From JAIYCX01 sp964353175 (GTDB lineage Bacteria; Bdellovibrionota_C; UBA2361; SZUA-149; DAOLCO01), in NCBI GenBank assembly GCA_964353175.1, contig CAYGUX010000007.1, positions 33,621 through 97,620 on the forward strand: a stretch of 64,000 nt of DNA, written 5' to 3'. A program made the position numbers and the translations under genes. Below, piece by piece: positions 26,159 to 34,925 of this stretch (positions within the stretch are counted from its first letter, which is position 1; each line of letters starts with the position of its first letter). Under the pieces are notes generated by a model. That model made no database searches. It saw only the letters and a program-made list of their open reading frames with translations, and was not told the DNA's origin.

Positions 26159-27127
26159 ATGTCAGTAACAGCAGCAACCGAAAATAGTTCAACGAACAAA
26201 CCCCTTGAAATTACGAGCAATTCCTCGATAGATCAAGTTCAAACCGTCCAGGATACAGAAAATTCCAGTGGTTCAAGTTTCGACGATTTCATGAAAAGTG
26301 CCCTAGGAGCTACAGGGAAAAATCAGGTAAGTGAGGAGGAATTATTTGCCTCCTTAATAGAACAAAGATTAAATGAGCTTTCACCAGAAGCTGCCTCATT
26401 CTATGCAGGTGAAAGGACAAAATTACAAGCTAGCATGACCAAACCCAACGGATATGTTCCTGTTGAGGAAGCAGCTCTAAAAGCTCTAAACTCGACAGTA
26501 GCAAGTGGTCAAATCACCGAAGAAGATGGCGCCAGAATCAATGGTGAGGCCTTTGCCGGAGCACAACTTGATGATGATTTAGAGAACCTATTTGATGACA
26601 GGGGTGGCGACGGTGATACTACAATCGCTGTCGCTTCAATTGATGAAGCAATGGCGAAACTTAAACTATTCATGGATGGCATGAAATCGGGAACTCTCAC
26701 CAGCACTGATCGACCACTAAGTGCAGGAGCAACGGGAGGCCAACTTACCAATAGTGGCGGCTCTTCTGAAACGGGAGGGATACCAGGTTCAGGTTCGTCT
26801 ATCTCAGGTAGTCAAGCCATAGATGGATCAGGCGGATTTGTTTGGAAACCGGTATCTGAATCCGACGGAAATTTAGTTGTATTGCTTCCAACCGAGCTAA
26901 AAGGACTCATTAGTAAAGTAGAAATACATTCTTCTTTACCACCAAGTGAGGCAAGCAAATTAGCAGAAGGGAAGTTCTCAGGAGATGATGATAATGGGGA
27001 AAGACCTCATTACAGATTCCCTAATCCTGGATCTGAATATGGAGATAATGTTCATGTCGTTGGGTACAAAGATGATGGTACTACCGTTACATGGGAAATT
27101 GGTAATGGTGGCCAAAGATACGACTAA
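26159..27127 (+). CDS. Uncharacterised protein with C-terminal FVWKP-type domain
   Basis: 322 aa with no signal peptide visible. I chose ATG at 26159 because GGGAG lies 7 nt before it; the upstream ATG at 26099 would add a charged, unlikely lead. The N-terminal part is Ser/Asn/Thr-rich, then about 65-150 is acidic and helical (EEELFASLIEQRLNELSPE), with a Gly/Asp-rich loop (DDRGGDGDTT). A Gly/Ser linker leads to a domain from about 224 starting GGFVWKPVSESDGNLVVLL, clearly related to the C-terminus of the FG-GAP protein at 11874-14090. The function is unknown. Export without a classical signal or cytoplasmic location are both possible. Confidence 0.7.
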   Translation: MSVTAATENSSTNKPLEITSNSSIDQVQTVQDTENSSGSSFDDFMKSALGATGKNQVSEEELFASLIEQRLNELSPEAASFYAGERTKLQASMTKPNGYVPVEEAALKALNSTVASGQITEEDGARINGEAFAGAQLDDDLENLFDDRGGDGDTTIAVASIDEAMAKLKLFMDGMKSGTLTSTDRPLSAGATGGQLTNSGGSSETGGIPGSGSSISGSQAIDGSGGFVWKPVSESDGNLVVLLPTELKGLISKVEIHSSLPPSEASKLAEGKFSGDDDNGERPHYRFPNPGSEYGDNVHVVGYKDDGTTVTWEIGNGGQRYD

Positions 27128-27143
27128 GGGTATTGGAAAAACT

Positions 27144-27178
27144 TCTCTAGTGCATTCAGATAAGTGGTGCACTAGAGA
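27144..27178 (-). terminator. Hairpin terminator for the RhlE-like helicase gene
   Basis: Perfect 11-bp arms TCTCTAGTGCA (27144-27154) and TGCACTAGAGA (27168-27178) with a 13-nt loop. On the minus strand the second arm is followed after two bases by TTTTT, so it most likely ends the helicase transcript. On the plus strand there is no T-run, but the stem may still slow readthrough from the convergent gene. Confidence 0.7.
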
Positions 27179-27187
27179 CGTAAATAA

Positions 27188-28399
27188 CTAATTCCTACGG
27201 CCGCTCTGCCTGTACCCACGATATCTACCTTGAGCCTGTTTGCGTGCTATTACTTCCCCACTTAAATCAGCTTTATAAAGATGCTCCTCTACTACAGAGA
27301 CACTTCTTTTTATAGTTTTTTCTATGTCTCGTAAATATGCTACTTCCTCACCATCACAAAACGATATAGCAATACCACTTTTCCCAGCCCGTGCAGTTCT
27401 ACCTATTCGATGAACATAACTCTCTGGTACGTTGGGTAGTTCATAATTTATTACGTGAGTAATGCCATCTACATCAATTCCTCTTGCAAAAATATCAGTA
27501 GCAACCAAGACCCTAATCGTACTAGTTTTAAATGCTTCCAATGCTCTCTGCCTCGCACCTTGTGATTTATTCCCATGGATTGCTGCGGAATGTATCCTAT
27601 TCTTGGTCAATTGTTCTGCTAACCTATTCGCACCATGCTTAGTACGAGTAAACACTAATGCTCTGTTAATATCCTTATCCTTAAGAATCTCTATTAATAA
27701 AGAGCGTTTATCTTCTTTATTAACAAACATTACTTTCTCTTCAATTCGCTCAGCTGTTGAGGAAACTGGGCTAACCGCAATTTGTTTAGGATTTCTTAAT
27801 ATCGTTTGCGCCAAAGTATCTACTTCAGAAGGCATGGTTGCTGAGAATAACAAAGTTTGTCTATCCTTGGGAATCATCGGGATGATTTTTCTTACATCCC
27901 TAATAAATCCCATATCAAGCATTCTATCAGCTTCATCTAAAACAAATATCTCAACATGGCTTAGATCAATTTCATTTCTTTGCGCTAAATCTAATAATCG
28001 GCCTGGTGTTGCAATCAATACATCCACCCCATTTTTAAGCGCCCTAATTTGAGGACCTTCAGAGACGCCACCATAGATAGTTAATGATTTAAGTTTTAAA
28101 AATCTCCCATAAGACTTAAAGTTATCACCAATTTGAATAGCCAGCTCCCTAGTTGGTGTTAATATTAAAGACCTTGCTTCCCTTGGTCTGGGTCTCTGAT
28201 AGCTTTTAGTAAGAATTTGTAACATCGGCAAAGCAAAGGCTGCTGTTTTACCTGTACCTGTTTGAGCTAGCCCTATTAAGTCTCCACCTTCAAGGAGATA
28301 AGGTATCGCTTGCTCTTGAATGGGCGTTGGGGATTCATATCCCTCTTCTATTAGAGATTTCTGAATAGGTTCTAATAGATCTAAGTCTTGGAATTTCAT
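27188..28399 (-). CDS. rhlE: DEAD-box ATP-dependent RNA helicase, RhlE-like
   Basis: Unwinds RNA duplexes and remodels RNPs. All helicase motifs are visible: Q-motif PTPIQEQAIP, Walker A AQTGTGKT, PTRELA, GG, TPGR, DEAD, SAT, and in the second RecA domain LVFTRTKHGA, TDIFARGIDV and HRIGRTAR. The 403-aa length and short Arg/Tyr/Gly-rich tail (GRYRGYRQSGRRN) fit RhlE, which works with ribosome maturation and the degradosome. Other RhlE/SrmB-group assignments cannot be excluded. It diverges from the DUF84 gene across 198 bp. Confidence 0.9.
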   Translation of the reverse strand: MKFQDLDLLEPIQKSLIEEGYESPTPIQEQAIPYLLEGGDLIGLAQTGTGKTAAFALPMLQILTKSYQRPRPREARSLILTPTRELAIQIGDNFKSYGRFLKLKSLTIYGGVSEGPQIRALKNGVDVLIATPGRLLDLAQRNEIDLSHVEIFVLDEADRMLDMGFIRDVRKIIPMIPKDRQTLLFSATMPSEVDTLAQTILRNPKQIAVSPVSSTAERIEEKVMFVNKEDKRSLLIEILKDKDINRALVFTRTKHGANRLAEQLTKNRIHSAAIHGNKSQGARQRALEAFKTSTIRVLVATDIFARGIDVDGITHVINYELPNVPESYVHRIGRTARAGKSGIAISFCDGEEVAYLRDIEKTIKRSVSVVEEHLYKADLSGEVIARKQAQGRYRGYRQSGRRN

Positions 28400-28597
28400 T
28401 TAGGTTTTGAAAAATTGTTTATTTATATTGATGACACTTAGTTATGATCACATCATCGGTATATGAGTGTTATAGTAAATAAATAAGTATCAATCGCATA
28501 ACATATAATGAGCAGAGGACTTGATAGAATCTAACAAACCATATATTTACAGTATCTTAGTACACTTATAGCCAACACATAGCAATAAAAAGATAAA

Positions 28598-29119
28598 ATG
28601 AAACAAGTAATCATAATAAACAGCGGAACTCTTAAATTAGCCCTTGTATCCAATGCGTTTGCCACAAAGTTTCCTGAACAGGAATTTGAGTTTTTCCCAT
28701 TAGATGTATCATATAGTGGTTCAGATATTCTAAGTAAAGATGAGTGTTTATCGGTGATACGAAATTCCATTGGGGTAGCTCAAAAAGAGATTCCAAATGC
28801 AGACTATTATGTCATGATGCGGGGGCGATTCGAAGAGACTGCTAGCGGAATGGAGGAATGTGCATTAGTTGTCATTAGAAGTGCTAATAATCTAGAGTCT
28901 CATAGTCAGGCAGTCTCATTTCAAGTTCCAGATGAATTAGCTACCCTAGTTAGATCCGGAGTTAAATTTGCTAAGGCCGTTGAGCAAACCTATCAAATAA
29001 CAAATGTAAAAGATGGCACTGGATATTGCGGGTATTTAACTGACGGTATTGTAACAAAAGGAGACCAATATTTTCAAGCCACAGTAATTGCTTTAAGTAG
29101 TTTAGATAAAAAAAGCTAG
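28598..29119 (+). CDS. DUF84/YjjX-like NTPase family protein with degenerate active-site motifs
   Basis: A 173-residue protein whose overall path follows DUF84 (YjjX) non-canonical purine NTP phosphatases. It has an N-terminal NSGTLKLALVSNAFAT like the family's NPAK...A start, VSYSGSD like the VESGV step, and a C-terminal GTGYCGYLTDGIVTKGDQYFQATVIAL that matches the GAIG-T-G-R-Y-A-V-AL end well. The motif that supplies catalytic acids is altered: EET has become DEC, and the GIEGG-type loop reads MMRGRFEE. It may be a divergent enzyme or an inactive relative. It stands alone, divergent from the helicase gene, and its stop nearly touches that of the thioredoxin-like gene. Confidence 0.6.
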   Translation: MKQVIIINSGTLKLALVSNAFATKFPEQEFEFFPLDVSYSGSDILSKDECLSVIRNSIGVAQKEIPNADYYVMMRGRFEETASGMEECALVVIRSANNLESHSQAVSFQVPDELATLVRSGVKFAKAVEQTYQITNVKDGTGYCGYLTDGIVTKGDQYFQATVIALSSLDKKS

Positions 29120-29120
29120 C

Positions 29121-29558
29121 CTAGCCCGCACTTTGCCCTTCTAAGATCTGTAGAATTTTATTGATTCGACCACCAATCACAAGTTTATCCTTAACGATAC
29201 TTATAGGCACTGGGCCATTCGCTTGTCCATAAACTTTTTGATATAGTTGATGCGCACCTCTATCTTTCTCTATATCCAGAGCAATGAACTCCTGACTATT
29301 CGCGATTAAGTCGCGCTTCAATGCCTTACAAACACCACACCAGGAAGTTTCAAAAACTAACAGTGTCGGTGTATCTTCATTCTTATGGTAATAGCTATCC
29401 CTGATTTCAGTAAGGACTACTGGATCAACCTCTCTAGCACTATCAGAACTTAAGAACTGCGTATTTAGCATTAAATAACACGCGATACCAAACACGCAAA
29501 TTCCAAAGAGAGTGTCAAAAGACTTAAAATGTTCTTTACTATTAGACTCATTCTGCAT
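29121..29558 (-). CDS. Membrane-anchored thioredoxin-like protein
   Basis: A 145-residue protein with one N-terminal membrane segment (about 17-33, LFGICVFGIACYLML) and a thioredoxin-like domain facing the periplasm. The redox motif is SWCGVCK, followed by a helix, a short ALDIEKD strand, a cis-Pro-like PVPISIV and a C-terminal helix. It probably exchanges disulphides on envelope proteins or reduces a cytochrome-maturation partner. No partner is adjacent. It starts only 35 bp from the divergent gene at 29594. Confidence 0.75.
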   Translation of the reverse strand: MQNESNSKEHFKSFDTLFGICVFGIACYLMLNTQFLSSDSAREVDPVVLTEIRDSYYHKNEDTPTLLVFETSWCGVCKALKRDLIANSQEFIALDIEKDRGAHQLYQKVYGQANGPVPISIVKDKLVIGGRINKILQILEGQSAG

Positions 29559-29593
29559 TACTTTAACCTGATTATTACTTCCATGCTTAGTAT

Positions 29594-30181
29594 ATGTTTA
29601 CCCTATCTCGAGAAGAAAAAAATAATCTTAGCATACATTTAAACATCGCTCTATCTATCTTATTTCTACTTGGGATAGTTATAGGCATAGTTGGATATTT
29701 AAATATAAAAGCTAGCCTAGTTATTATTGGTAGCTTAATTTCATTAGGGCCAGTTATCTATCTAATGATAGTAACTTTCAAGGAAGAAAAAAAGGCTAGG
29801 GAAGACCTACTAACACTCCCTCTTCAAGAGATAAAAGACCTTAAGGTCTCACTTGACAAGGCAGAGTTTTTCATTAAATCGTATTCAATTAAGGGCGAAT
29901 TAAATTATAGTACAACTTCCAAAATTAACGCGACTAATCATCTTTCACTTGTTCGTCTAATTAATAAAATCAAAGAAAGGCTAGAAACTGTCGAAGACAT
30001 GTTAAGCTCGAAGTCAATTAGCACCATAGAAAAGGGTACTGAACTTCTAAACTCTAGTATTTCTTTTCCACCAACAGATAATCAAAATTTAGAGGGGCAT
30101 ACGATGCCGGACGTACCTAAAACTTCTTGGATAGATTCTCTAAACTTTCTAATTAAGGAACTTGAAAAGAAAAGCCAATAG
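29594..30181 (+). CDS. Uncharacterised membrane protein with two helices and a helical cytosolic domain
   Basis: A 195-residue protein with two closely spaced membrane helices (about 17-37 and 41-60) and then a charged, largely helical C-terminal domain of about 130 residues (KEEKKAREDL, NKIKERLETVEDML). No catalytic motif or known family is visible. It lies between a thioredoxin-like gene (divergent) and a TPR gene (convergent, 5 bp between stops). Confidence 0.6.
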   Translation: MFTLSREEKNNLSIHLNIALSILFLLGIVIGIVGYLNIKASLVIIGSLISLGPVIYLMIVTFKEEKKAREDLLTLPLQEIKDLKVSLDKAEFFIKSYSIKGELNYSTTSKINATNHLSLVRLINKIKERLETVEDMLSSKSISTIEKGTELLNSSISFPPTDNQNLEGHTMPDVPKTSWIDSLNFLIKELEKKSQ

Positions 30182-30186
30182 GTTAT

Positions 30187-31308
30187 CTATTGTAACCTTT
30201 CTAAATTCTCCTGAACGATTCGAGTATAGGGCAAAAAGATACTAGCCCTTTCAAACATATCTTTAGCCTTATCTCTTAAACCTTTCTTTTCATACACCAC
30301 GCCTAGATTATTAATGGTGAACGCGTCCTTGTTATTTAATTCTAAGGCTCTTGCAAGAACGGACTCCGCCGCATCCATCTTACCAACTTTTGCCAAGACC
30401 CAACCATAGGCACCTAGAACATTACCATCATCTGGATACTTACTCTCAAGTACCTTAAATTCAGCTAAGCCTTTTTCGGTATCACCAGACTTTATGGCTA
30501 AAAGTGCGCTGAAAATTTGTTTCCTACCATCATTTAAATAATCAGAGGATCTAGTCAGTAATGCTTTAGCCTCCGACACTTCATCATTCGCCTCTAACAA
30601 TGTAATCATCATCTCTATCAACTTAGCATCATAAGGTGAATGAAGAAGTGCAGGTTCTAAAATGTCTCTAGCCAATTGATATTGATCTCGCTTAATATAC
30701 AACTGAACTAATGCTAAACTAGCTTGTGACAAAGTCGGATCCTTCCTGAGTGCGGTCTCTAAACTTGTCATTGCTTCATCTTCACGACCAAGTGCTACTA
30801 GCGCCATACCTAGATTGAAATATATACTCCCTACACCTGACTCCTCTTGCAGTGCTTGTCTAAGTAATTCCTCTGACTCTTTATTCTTACCAATGGATAG
30901 GTACAGCACACTTAAACCCTGCAATAACTTCCAATCACCTGAATACCTTCCTATCGCATCTTTATAGGTATTTTCCGCTGATAGAAAATCTTTCTGGCCC
31001 CATTGCGAATATGCCACGCCTAGGACAAATTCCAATCTAGGTTTAAGTGAGTCGGCTTTACGAAATTTCTCCTCGGCTTCTTTAAATCTAGCATTATTTA
31101 AATAGAATCTACCGTACTCATAATATGCTTCTACTAACTTTGGGCATAATTTAATTGCCTCGTCCAAGCTACTAATAATTTCATCCTTACTTAATGTAGG
31201 TAAATTAGTTTGCCTTACAGACCTCAATGCTTGCATACAATCATCTGCCCTTATAGAGGGAACCATCCATAGAAAAAAAACAACCAAAATACTTCTTACT
31301 TTTCCCAT
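30187..31308 (-). CDS. Secreted TPR-repeat protein
   Basis: 373 aa with a signal peptide (MGKVRSILVVFFLWMVPSIRAD). The mature part is built of about eight 34-residue tetratricopeptide repeats, seen from patterns such as EAYYEYGRFYLNNARFKEAE, GSIYFNLGMALVALGREDEA and FTINNLGVVYEKKGLRDKAK. Periplasmic TPR proteins scaffold complexes, often for pili or lipoprotein assembly, but no partner can be named. The coding region overlaps the 3' end of the aminotransferase gene by 13 bp, with GGAG upstream of ATG, so the two are coupled. Confidence 0.82.
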   Translation of the reverse strand: MGKVRSILVVFFLWMVPSIRADDCMQALRSVRQTNLPTLSKDEIISSLDEAIKLCPKLVEAYYEYGRFYLNNARFKEAEEKFRKADSLKPRLEFVLGVAYSQWGQKDFLSAENTYKDAIGRYSGDWKLLQGLSVLYLSIGKNKESEELLRQALQEESGVGSIYFNLGMALVALGREDEAMTSLETALRKDPTLSQASLALVQLYIKRDQYQLARDILEPALLHSPYDAKLIEMMITLLEANDEVSEAKALLTRSSDYLNDGRKQIFSALLAIKSGDTEKGLAEFKVLESKYPDDGNVLGAYGWVLAKVGKMDAAESVLARALELNNKDAFTINNLGVVYEKKGLRDKAKDMFERASIFLPYTRIVQENLERLQ

Positions 31309-32534
31309 AATTCCAATCTCCTAAATACTTCTCTATATCTTCTTTCTGACTCTAATAATGAAATTCTCACTACGTCAGATTGCTCACTATCAAAACCTCC
31401 GCCTGGAGAAAACGCCACATGACAATTTTCTAGGATTGAACTACAAAACTTATCTGCACCAAGACTTCTATACTTTAAGGGAATTCTTGCCCAAAGCATA
31501 CTCGTAGCTCTTGAATTACTTACTTCCCAACCCAACTTTTCCAAACCTTCACTAACAAGAATGTGCCTATCAAGATAAATTTGACAATTTTCTCTAGTAA
31601 TTGGATTTAGATCTTCTTTTAAGACCTCATTTAAAACTTTGGTCATAGCAATCTGAATTGGTTGAAAGATACCAAAACCTGAAAAACTATTTAAGGCCTT
31701 TACTTTTTGTATTACGGTTTCTAAGCCAATTGCACACCCCATCCTCCAACCAGGAAGAGAAAACCCTTTGGAAACAGAATATATTTCTATTGCTCCAGCT
31801 TTGGTTCCAGAGACGGACAAAAGGCTACACGAGTCATCATGATCATAATATAAGTCCCCATGCGCAAAGTCATTAATAAGCAGGATGTGATGTTTAGTTG
31901 CAAACTCTAACAAACGTTCATAAAAACATTTAGTAACAATACTAGCCGTTGGGTTATGTGGAAATGAAGTAATTAATACTTTGGGCCTTGGCCATGTTTG
32001 TTTTAAGCGATTCTCCAATCTTGAGAAAAAATAGTTATTTTGACTATCCAAGACACCATTCGCAGACTTGTATGTATCGTAGTCAGGCCATAAAGGCACA
32101 CCAACAAAACTTGCACCTGCTATACTGACCGCCGCAGAATGGACGGGATAGGAAGGTACAGGGATCAAAGCAGTATCCCCAGGAGATAGAACAGATAATA
32201 GTAAATGCAAACATGCTTCCTTAGCTCCCTGAGTTACGACTATCTCCCGTTTTGAATCTACTTCTACTCCAAAACTTTTCTGATAATACGCGCTAAAAGC
32301 TTCCCTTAAGGCTAATAATCCTATACTGGATGAATATCTATGATTATGTGGCAACAACGTTGCTTCCACAAGTCGATCTATCGCAATTTGTGGAGGAGGA
32401 ATTGTTGGATTTAATTGACTACAATCTATAACATCACACCCCTCCATTCTTAGTTTCTGTACTTGATTAGCAACATCGCTAAGAACATAGGGTGGCAAAT
32501 TATTTATTCTAGTAGAACTTAGAGAACTATACAT
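31296..32534 (-). CDS. Class I/II PLP-dependent aminotransferase, AlaC-like
   Basis: 412 aa. The N-terminus STRINNLPPYVLSDVANQ parallels the FSRIDRLPPYVF lead of AlaC-type alanine transaminases. VTQGAKEACLHLLL binds PLP phosphate, SFPHNPTASIV carries the substrate/PLP Asn, NDFAHGDLYYD the PLP Asp-Tyr pair, and SVSKGFSLPGWRMG the Schiff-base Lys. Activity is probably with alanine or glutamate/2-oxoglutarate, but specificity is not proven. No Shine-Dalgarno is seen before ATG 32534; the gene follows lipA by 10 bp and may be reached by coupling. Confidence 0.85.
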   Translation of the reverse strand: MYSSLSSTRINNLPPYVLSDVANQVQKLRMEGCDVIDCSQLNPTIPPPQIAIDRLVEATLLPHNHRYSSSIGLLALREAFSAYYQKSFGVEVDSKREIVVTQGAKEACLHLLLSVLSPGDTALIPVPSYPVHSAAVSIAGASFVGVPLWPDYDTYKSANGVLDSQNNYFFSRLENRLKQTWPRPKVLITSFPHNPTASIVTKCFYERLLEFATKHHILLINDFAHGDLYYDHDDSCSLLSVSGTKAGAIEIYSVSKGFSLPGWRMGCAIGLETVIQKVKALNSFSGFGIFQPIQIAMTKVLNEVLKEDLNPITRENCQIYLDRHILVSEGLEKLGWEVSNSRATSMLWARIPLKYRSLGADKFCSSILENCHVAFSPGGGFDSEQSDVVRISLLESERRYREVFRRLELWEK

Positions 32535-32544
32535 TATATTTACT

Positions 32545-33465
32545 TTATTTAGGTGAGGGAGATATACTTAGATTACGCTCTCCAGCATGGTAACTTGATC
32601 GAACTAAAGGGCCTATAAATACATGCTTAAAGTCCAATTCCATCGCCTGTTTTTCATAACTCCCGAACTCCTCAGGTGTAAGATATTTAGCAACACCAAT
32701 ATGATCCTTAGTTGGGCGCATATACTGGCCTGCTGTAAAAATATCTACTTTATGATCACGACAGTCTCTAAACAATTGGCCTACTTCAGAACTCAATTCT
32801 CCCAAGCCAAGCATTATTCCAGTTTTAGTTAAGATATTAGGGTCGGTCTCCTTAACCCATTTTAATAATTCTAAAGAACGTCTATATGAAGAACCAGGCC
32901 TTACCCTACGATATAGCCGAGGTACCGTTTCTAGGTTATGATTTATCACATCCGGTTTACTATCGATTATAGTTTGAAGCGCCTTCTTACTTCCCCTTAA
33001 ATCTGGGATTAAAACCTCAACAGAGATTCCTGGGATAGTCTCTTTTAACTTAGTGACGGTATGATAAAAACCACTAGCACCTCCATCTTCTAAATCATCC
33101 CTAGCTACAGAAGTGACAACTACATAGGATAAATTTAAAGCGATTGTTGCTTCTACAATACGTTCAGCTTCATTCTCGAAATCCTGCTCAGGCATAAGCG
33201 GCTTACCTGTTGTCACGGAACAGAACCTACACCCCCTAGTGCAAACATCCCCAAGAATCATGAAAGTAGCTGTTCCACTCGCAAAACATTCGCTGATATT
33301 TGGGCATCGAGCTTCTTCACAAACTGTGTTTAACTTGGACTTTCTGAGAGTCTGCTTAAGGGCCTTTGTCTCTTTAGAACTCCCAGGTGGGCGTTTTAAC
33401 CACACAGGAATTCTATCGGTGGATTCGCTAACCAACTCTACAAGCTCAGCGTCATCTGCGATCAA
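32545..33465 (-). CDS. lipA: Lipoyl synthase
   Basis: Radical SAM enzyme that inserts two sulfurs into octanoyl-lipoyl domains. It binds two iron-sulfur clusters: the auxiliary one through C49, C54 and C60 (CEEARCPNISEC) and the SAM cluster through C75, C79 and C82 (CTRGCRFC). The motifs GDVCTRGC and VEVLIPDLRG are intact. At 306 aa it is of normal length. The start is TTG at 33465, preceded by GGGGAG eight nt upstream, since the upstream gene ends only 20 bp before. It is coupled to the AlaC-like gene downstream. Confidence 0.96.
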   Translation of the reverse strand: MIADDAELVELVSESTDRIPVWLKRPPGSSKETKALKQTLRKSKLNTVCEEARCPNISECFASGTATFMILGDVCTRGCRFCSVTTGKPLMPEQDFENEAERIVEATIALNLSYVVVTSVARDDLEDGGASGFYHTVTKLKETIPGISVEVLIPDLRGSKKALQTIIDSKPDVINHNLETVPRLYRRVRPGSSYRRSLELLKWVKETDPNILTKTGIMLGLGELSSEVGQLFRDCRDHKVDIFTAGQYMRPTKDHIGVAKYLTPEEFGSYEKQAMELDFKHVFIGPLVRSSYHAGERNLSISPSPK

Positions 33466-33485
33466 ATCTTTTGCTCCCCTTCTCC

Positions 33486-34205
33486 TTACCAGTCTCCAAG
33501 TGGAGACATGATATTCTGAAACAATGATGCTTTTTTAGAGTCCCCACTTACTTTAATTCTCTGAGAGACTAAAGCTATTTGAGGGTTTAAAAATCCATTA
33601 ACGATGCTTAAAAAATCCTCGCTGTGCAACATCAATACAAGTTCAGCTTCCTCTCTTTGTGGAGAGATGCTGATTTCATTCTCATTTAAGTCTAATGTCC
33701 AAACACCGCCCATATCACCTCGCACCTCAATACGATAACGACCAATCAGATCTTTTCTTCTTTCTTCGTCTAAAATTTCAAAACGACAAGAGGCTTCTGA
33801 GGCAAAAAATTCTTTTACAGATTGTATATCATCTCTCACTTTGGGTTTCTCTTCCTCCTCTTCTTCATAGAAGTCATCTCCCTGGTCAGAGTTACCCTTA
33901 TTATCTAAATCATAATGATTATCCTCTTCATACTCCGATGAAGGTTCATCATACAAACTATTTTCATCTTCTTGACTACTCAGTTCTTCCCCATCTTCTT
34001 TCTCCTCCTCTACCCACTCAGTGGTCGTAGTTAAAGGCGCAGAGTGATGTACGTCCTCCGCCAAATCCAAAGAACTATTTTCTTCAGGTAATAAACTCAC
34101 GCGTCTTAGATCAGAATCTAAGGAATCATCTTTAATATCAGTCATGGTATCTTGATCTCCCATTAAGGCTTTCCACCATTTTTTCTCAAAAGCTGCGAAT
34201 AACAT
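33486..34205 (-). CDS. Acidic protein with a C-terminal SCP2-like domain
   Basis: 239 aa. About residues 20-120 are a strongly acidic, Glu/Asp/Ser-rich region with low complexity (for example DFYEEEEEEKPKV), probably unstructured. The last 110 residues resemble a sterol carrier protein 2-type fold: RYRIEVRGDMGGVWTLDL, then AELVLMLHSEDFLSIVNGFLNPQIALVSQRIKVSGD, the usual W-T/L-x-L and K-I-x-G-D pattern for lipid-binding pockets. It may carry a lipid or fatty acid. It lies directly upstream of lipA (20 bp) on the same strand, so a fatty-acyl role is a reasonable guess. Confidence 0.65.
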   Translation of the reverse strand: MLFAAFEKKWWKALMGDQDTMTDIKDDSLDSDLRRVSLLPEENSSLDLAEDVHHSAPLTTTTEWVEEEKEDGEELSSQEDENSLYDEPSSEYEEDNHYDLDNKGNSDQGDDFYEEEEEEKPKVRDDIQSVKEFFASEASCRFEILDEERRKDLIGRYRIEVRGDMGGVWTLDLNENEISISPQREEAELVLMLHSEDFLSIVNGFLNPQIALVSQRIKVSGDSKKASLFQNIMSPLGDW

Positions 34206-34301
34206 AGAACTTATTAGATTCCTTTAAATCGATTTATTGTGTAACTATTTCTAGTACAGTACGATATTAAGACGATATCCTCAAGAATTCTAACAAATTA
34301 A

Positions 34302-34913
34302 ATGGAAAACAAGGTAGAGACTTATACTAAGATTATTGCCCTAACTGGCTCAAGTGGTTCAGGCAAATCCACGGTAGCCCAGTTACTACATCAGAAAGGT
34401 GCAACAATAGTCTCAGCAGATGAACTCAGTCGAGAGGCTGTAAAAGTTGGCTCCCCCATCCTCAAACAGCTTACAGAAGAGTTCGGAAACAATACTCTCT
34501 TAGCCAATGGTAATTTAAATCGTGCGTTCTTACATTCTGAGATTTTTTCCTGTCCACTCAAAAAAGCCAAAGCCGAAGGTATCATTCATCCTAAGGTCAA
34601 AAGCTTAGCCTTAGAAAAATTTAATGTCGCCTTAGAAACTTCAAATGTTGTAATATATGATGTTCCACTTTACTTTGAAGCTGGCCTAGACAAATTACCG
34701 TTTAAAGCTAGTATCCTTGTTTATGCCTCCGAAGCAGACAGCATAAAACGAATAATGTTAAGGGATTGCCTTAAGGAAATAGAAGCAAAAAATAGGCTAA
34801 ACTCACAGATCACATCTACAGAGAAACTCTCCAAAGTAACCCATGTAATCAACAACTCAGGCTCTATGGATGATTTGGAAATAGCCGTTCAAGAACTTTG
34901 GGGCCATCTATAA
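34302..34913 (+). CDS. coaE: Dephospho-CoA kinase
   Basis: Final step of CoA synthesis: phosphorylates the 3'-OH of dephospho-CoA. It has a P-loop GSSGSGKST (about residues 13-21), the SADELSREAV motif with the catalytic Asp, and IIHPKVK and VVIYDVPLYFEAGLD in their usual places. At 203 aa it fits the family. It is transcribed away from the SCP2-like gene and converges on uvrB with 12 bp between stops. Confidence 0.93.
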   Translation: MENKVETYTKIIALTGSSGSGKSTVAQLLHQKGATIVSADELSREAVKVGSPILKQLTEEFGNNTLLANGNLNRAFLHSEIFSCPLKKAKAEGIIHPKVKSLALEKFNVALETSNVVIYDVPLYFEAGLDKLPFKASILVYASEADSIKRIMLRDCLKEIEAKNRLNSQITSTEKLSKVTHVINNSGSMDDLEIAVQELWGHL

Positions 34914-34925
34914 TCGATTAGACAA

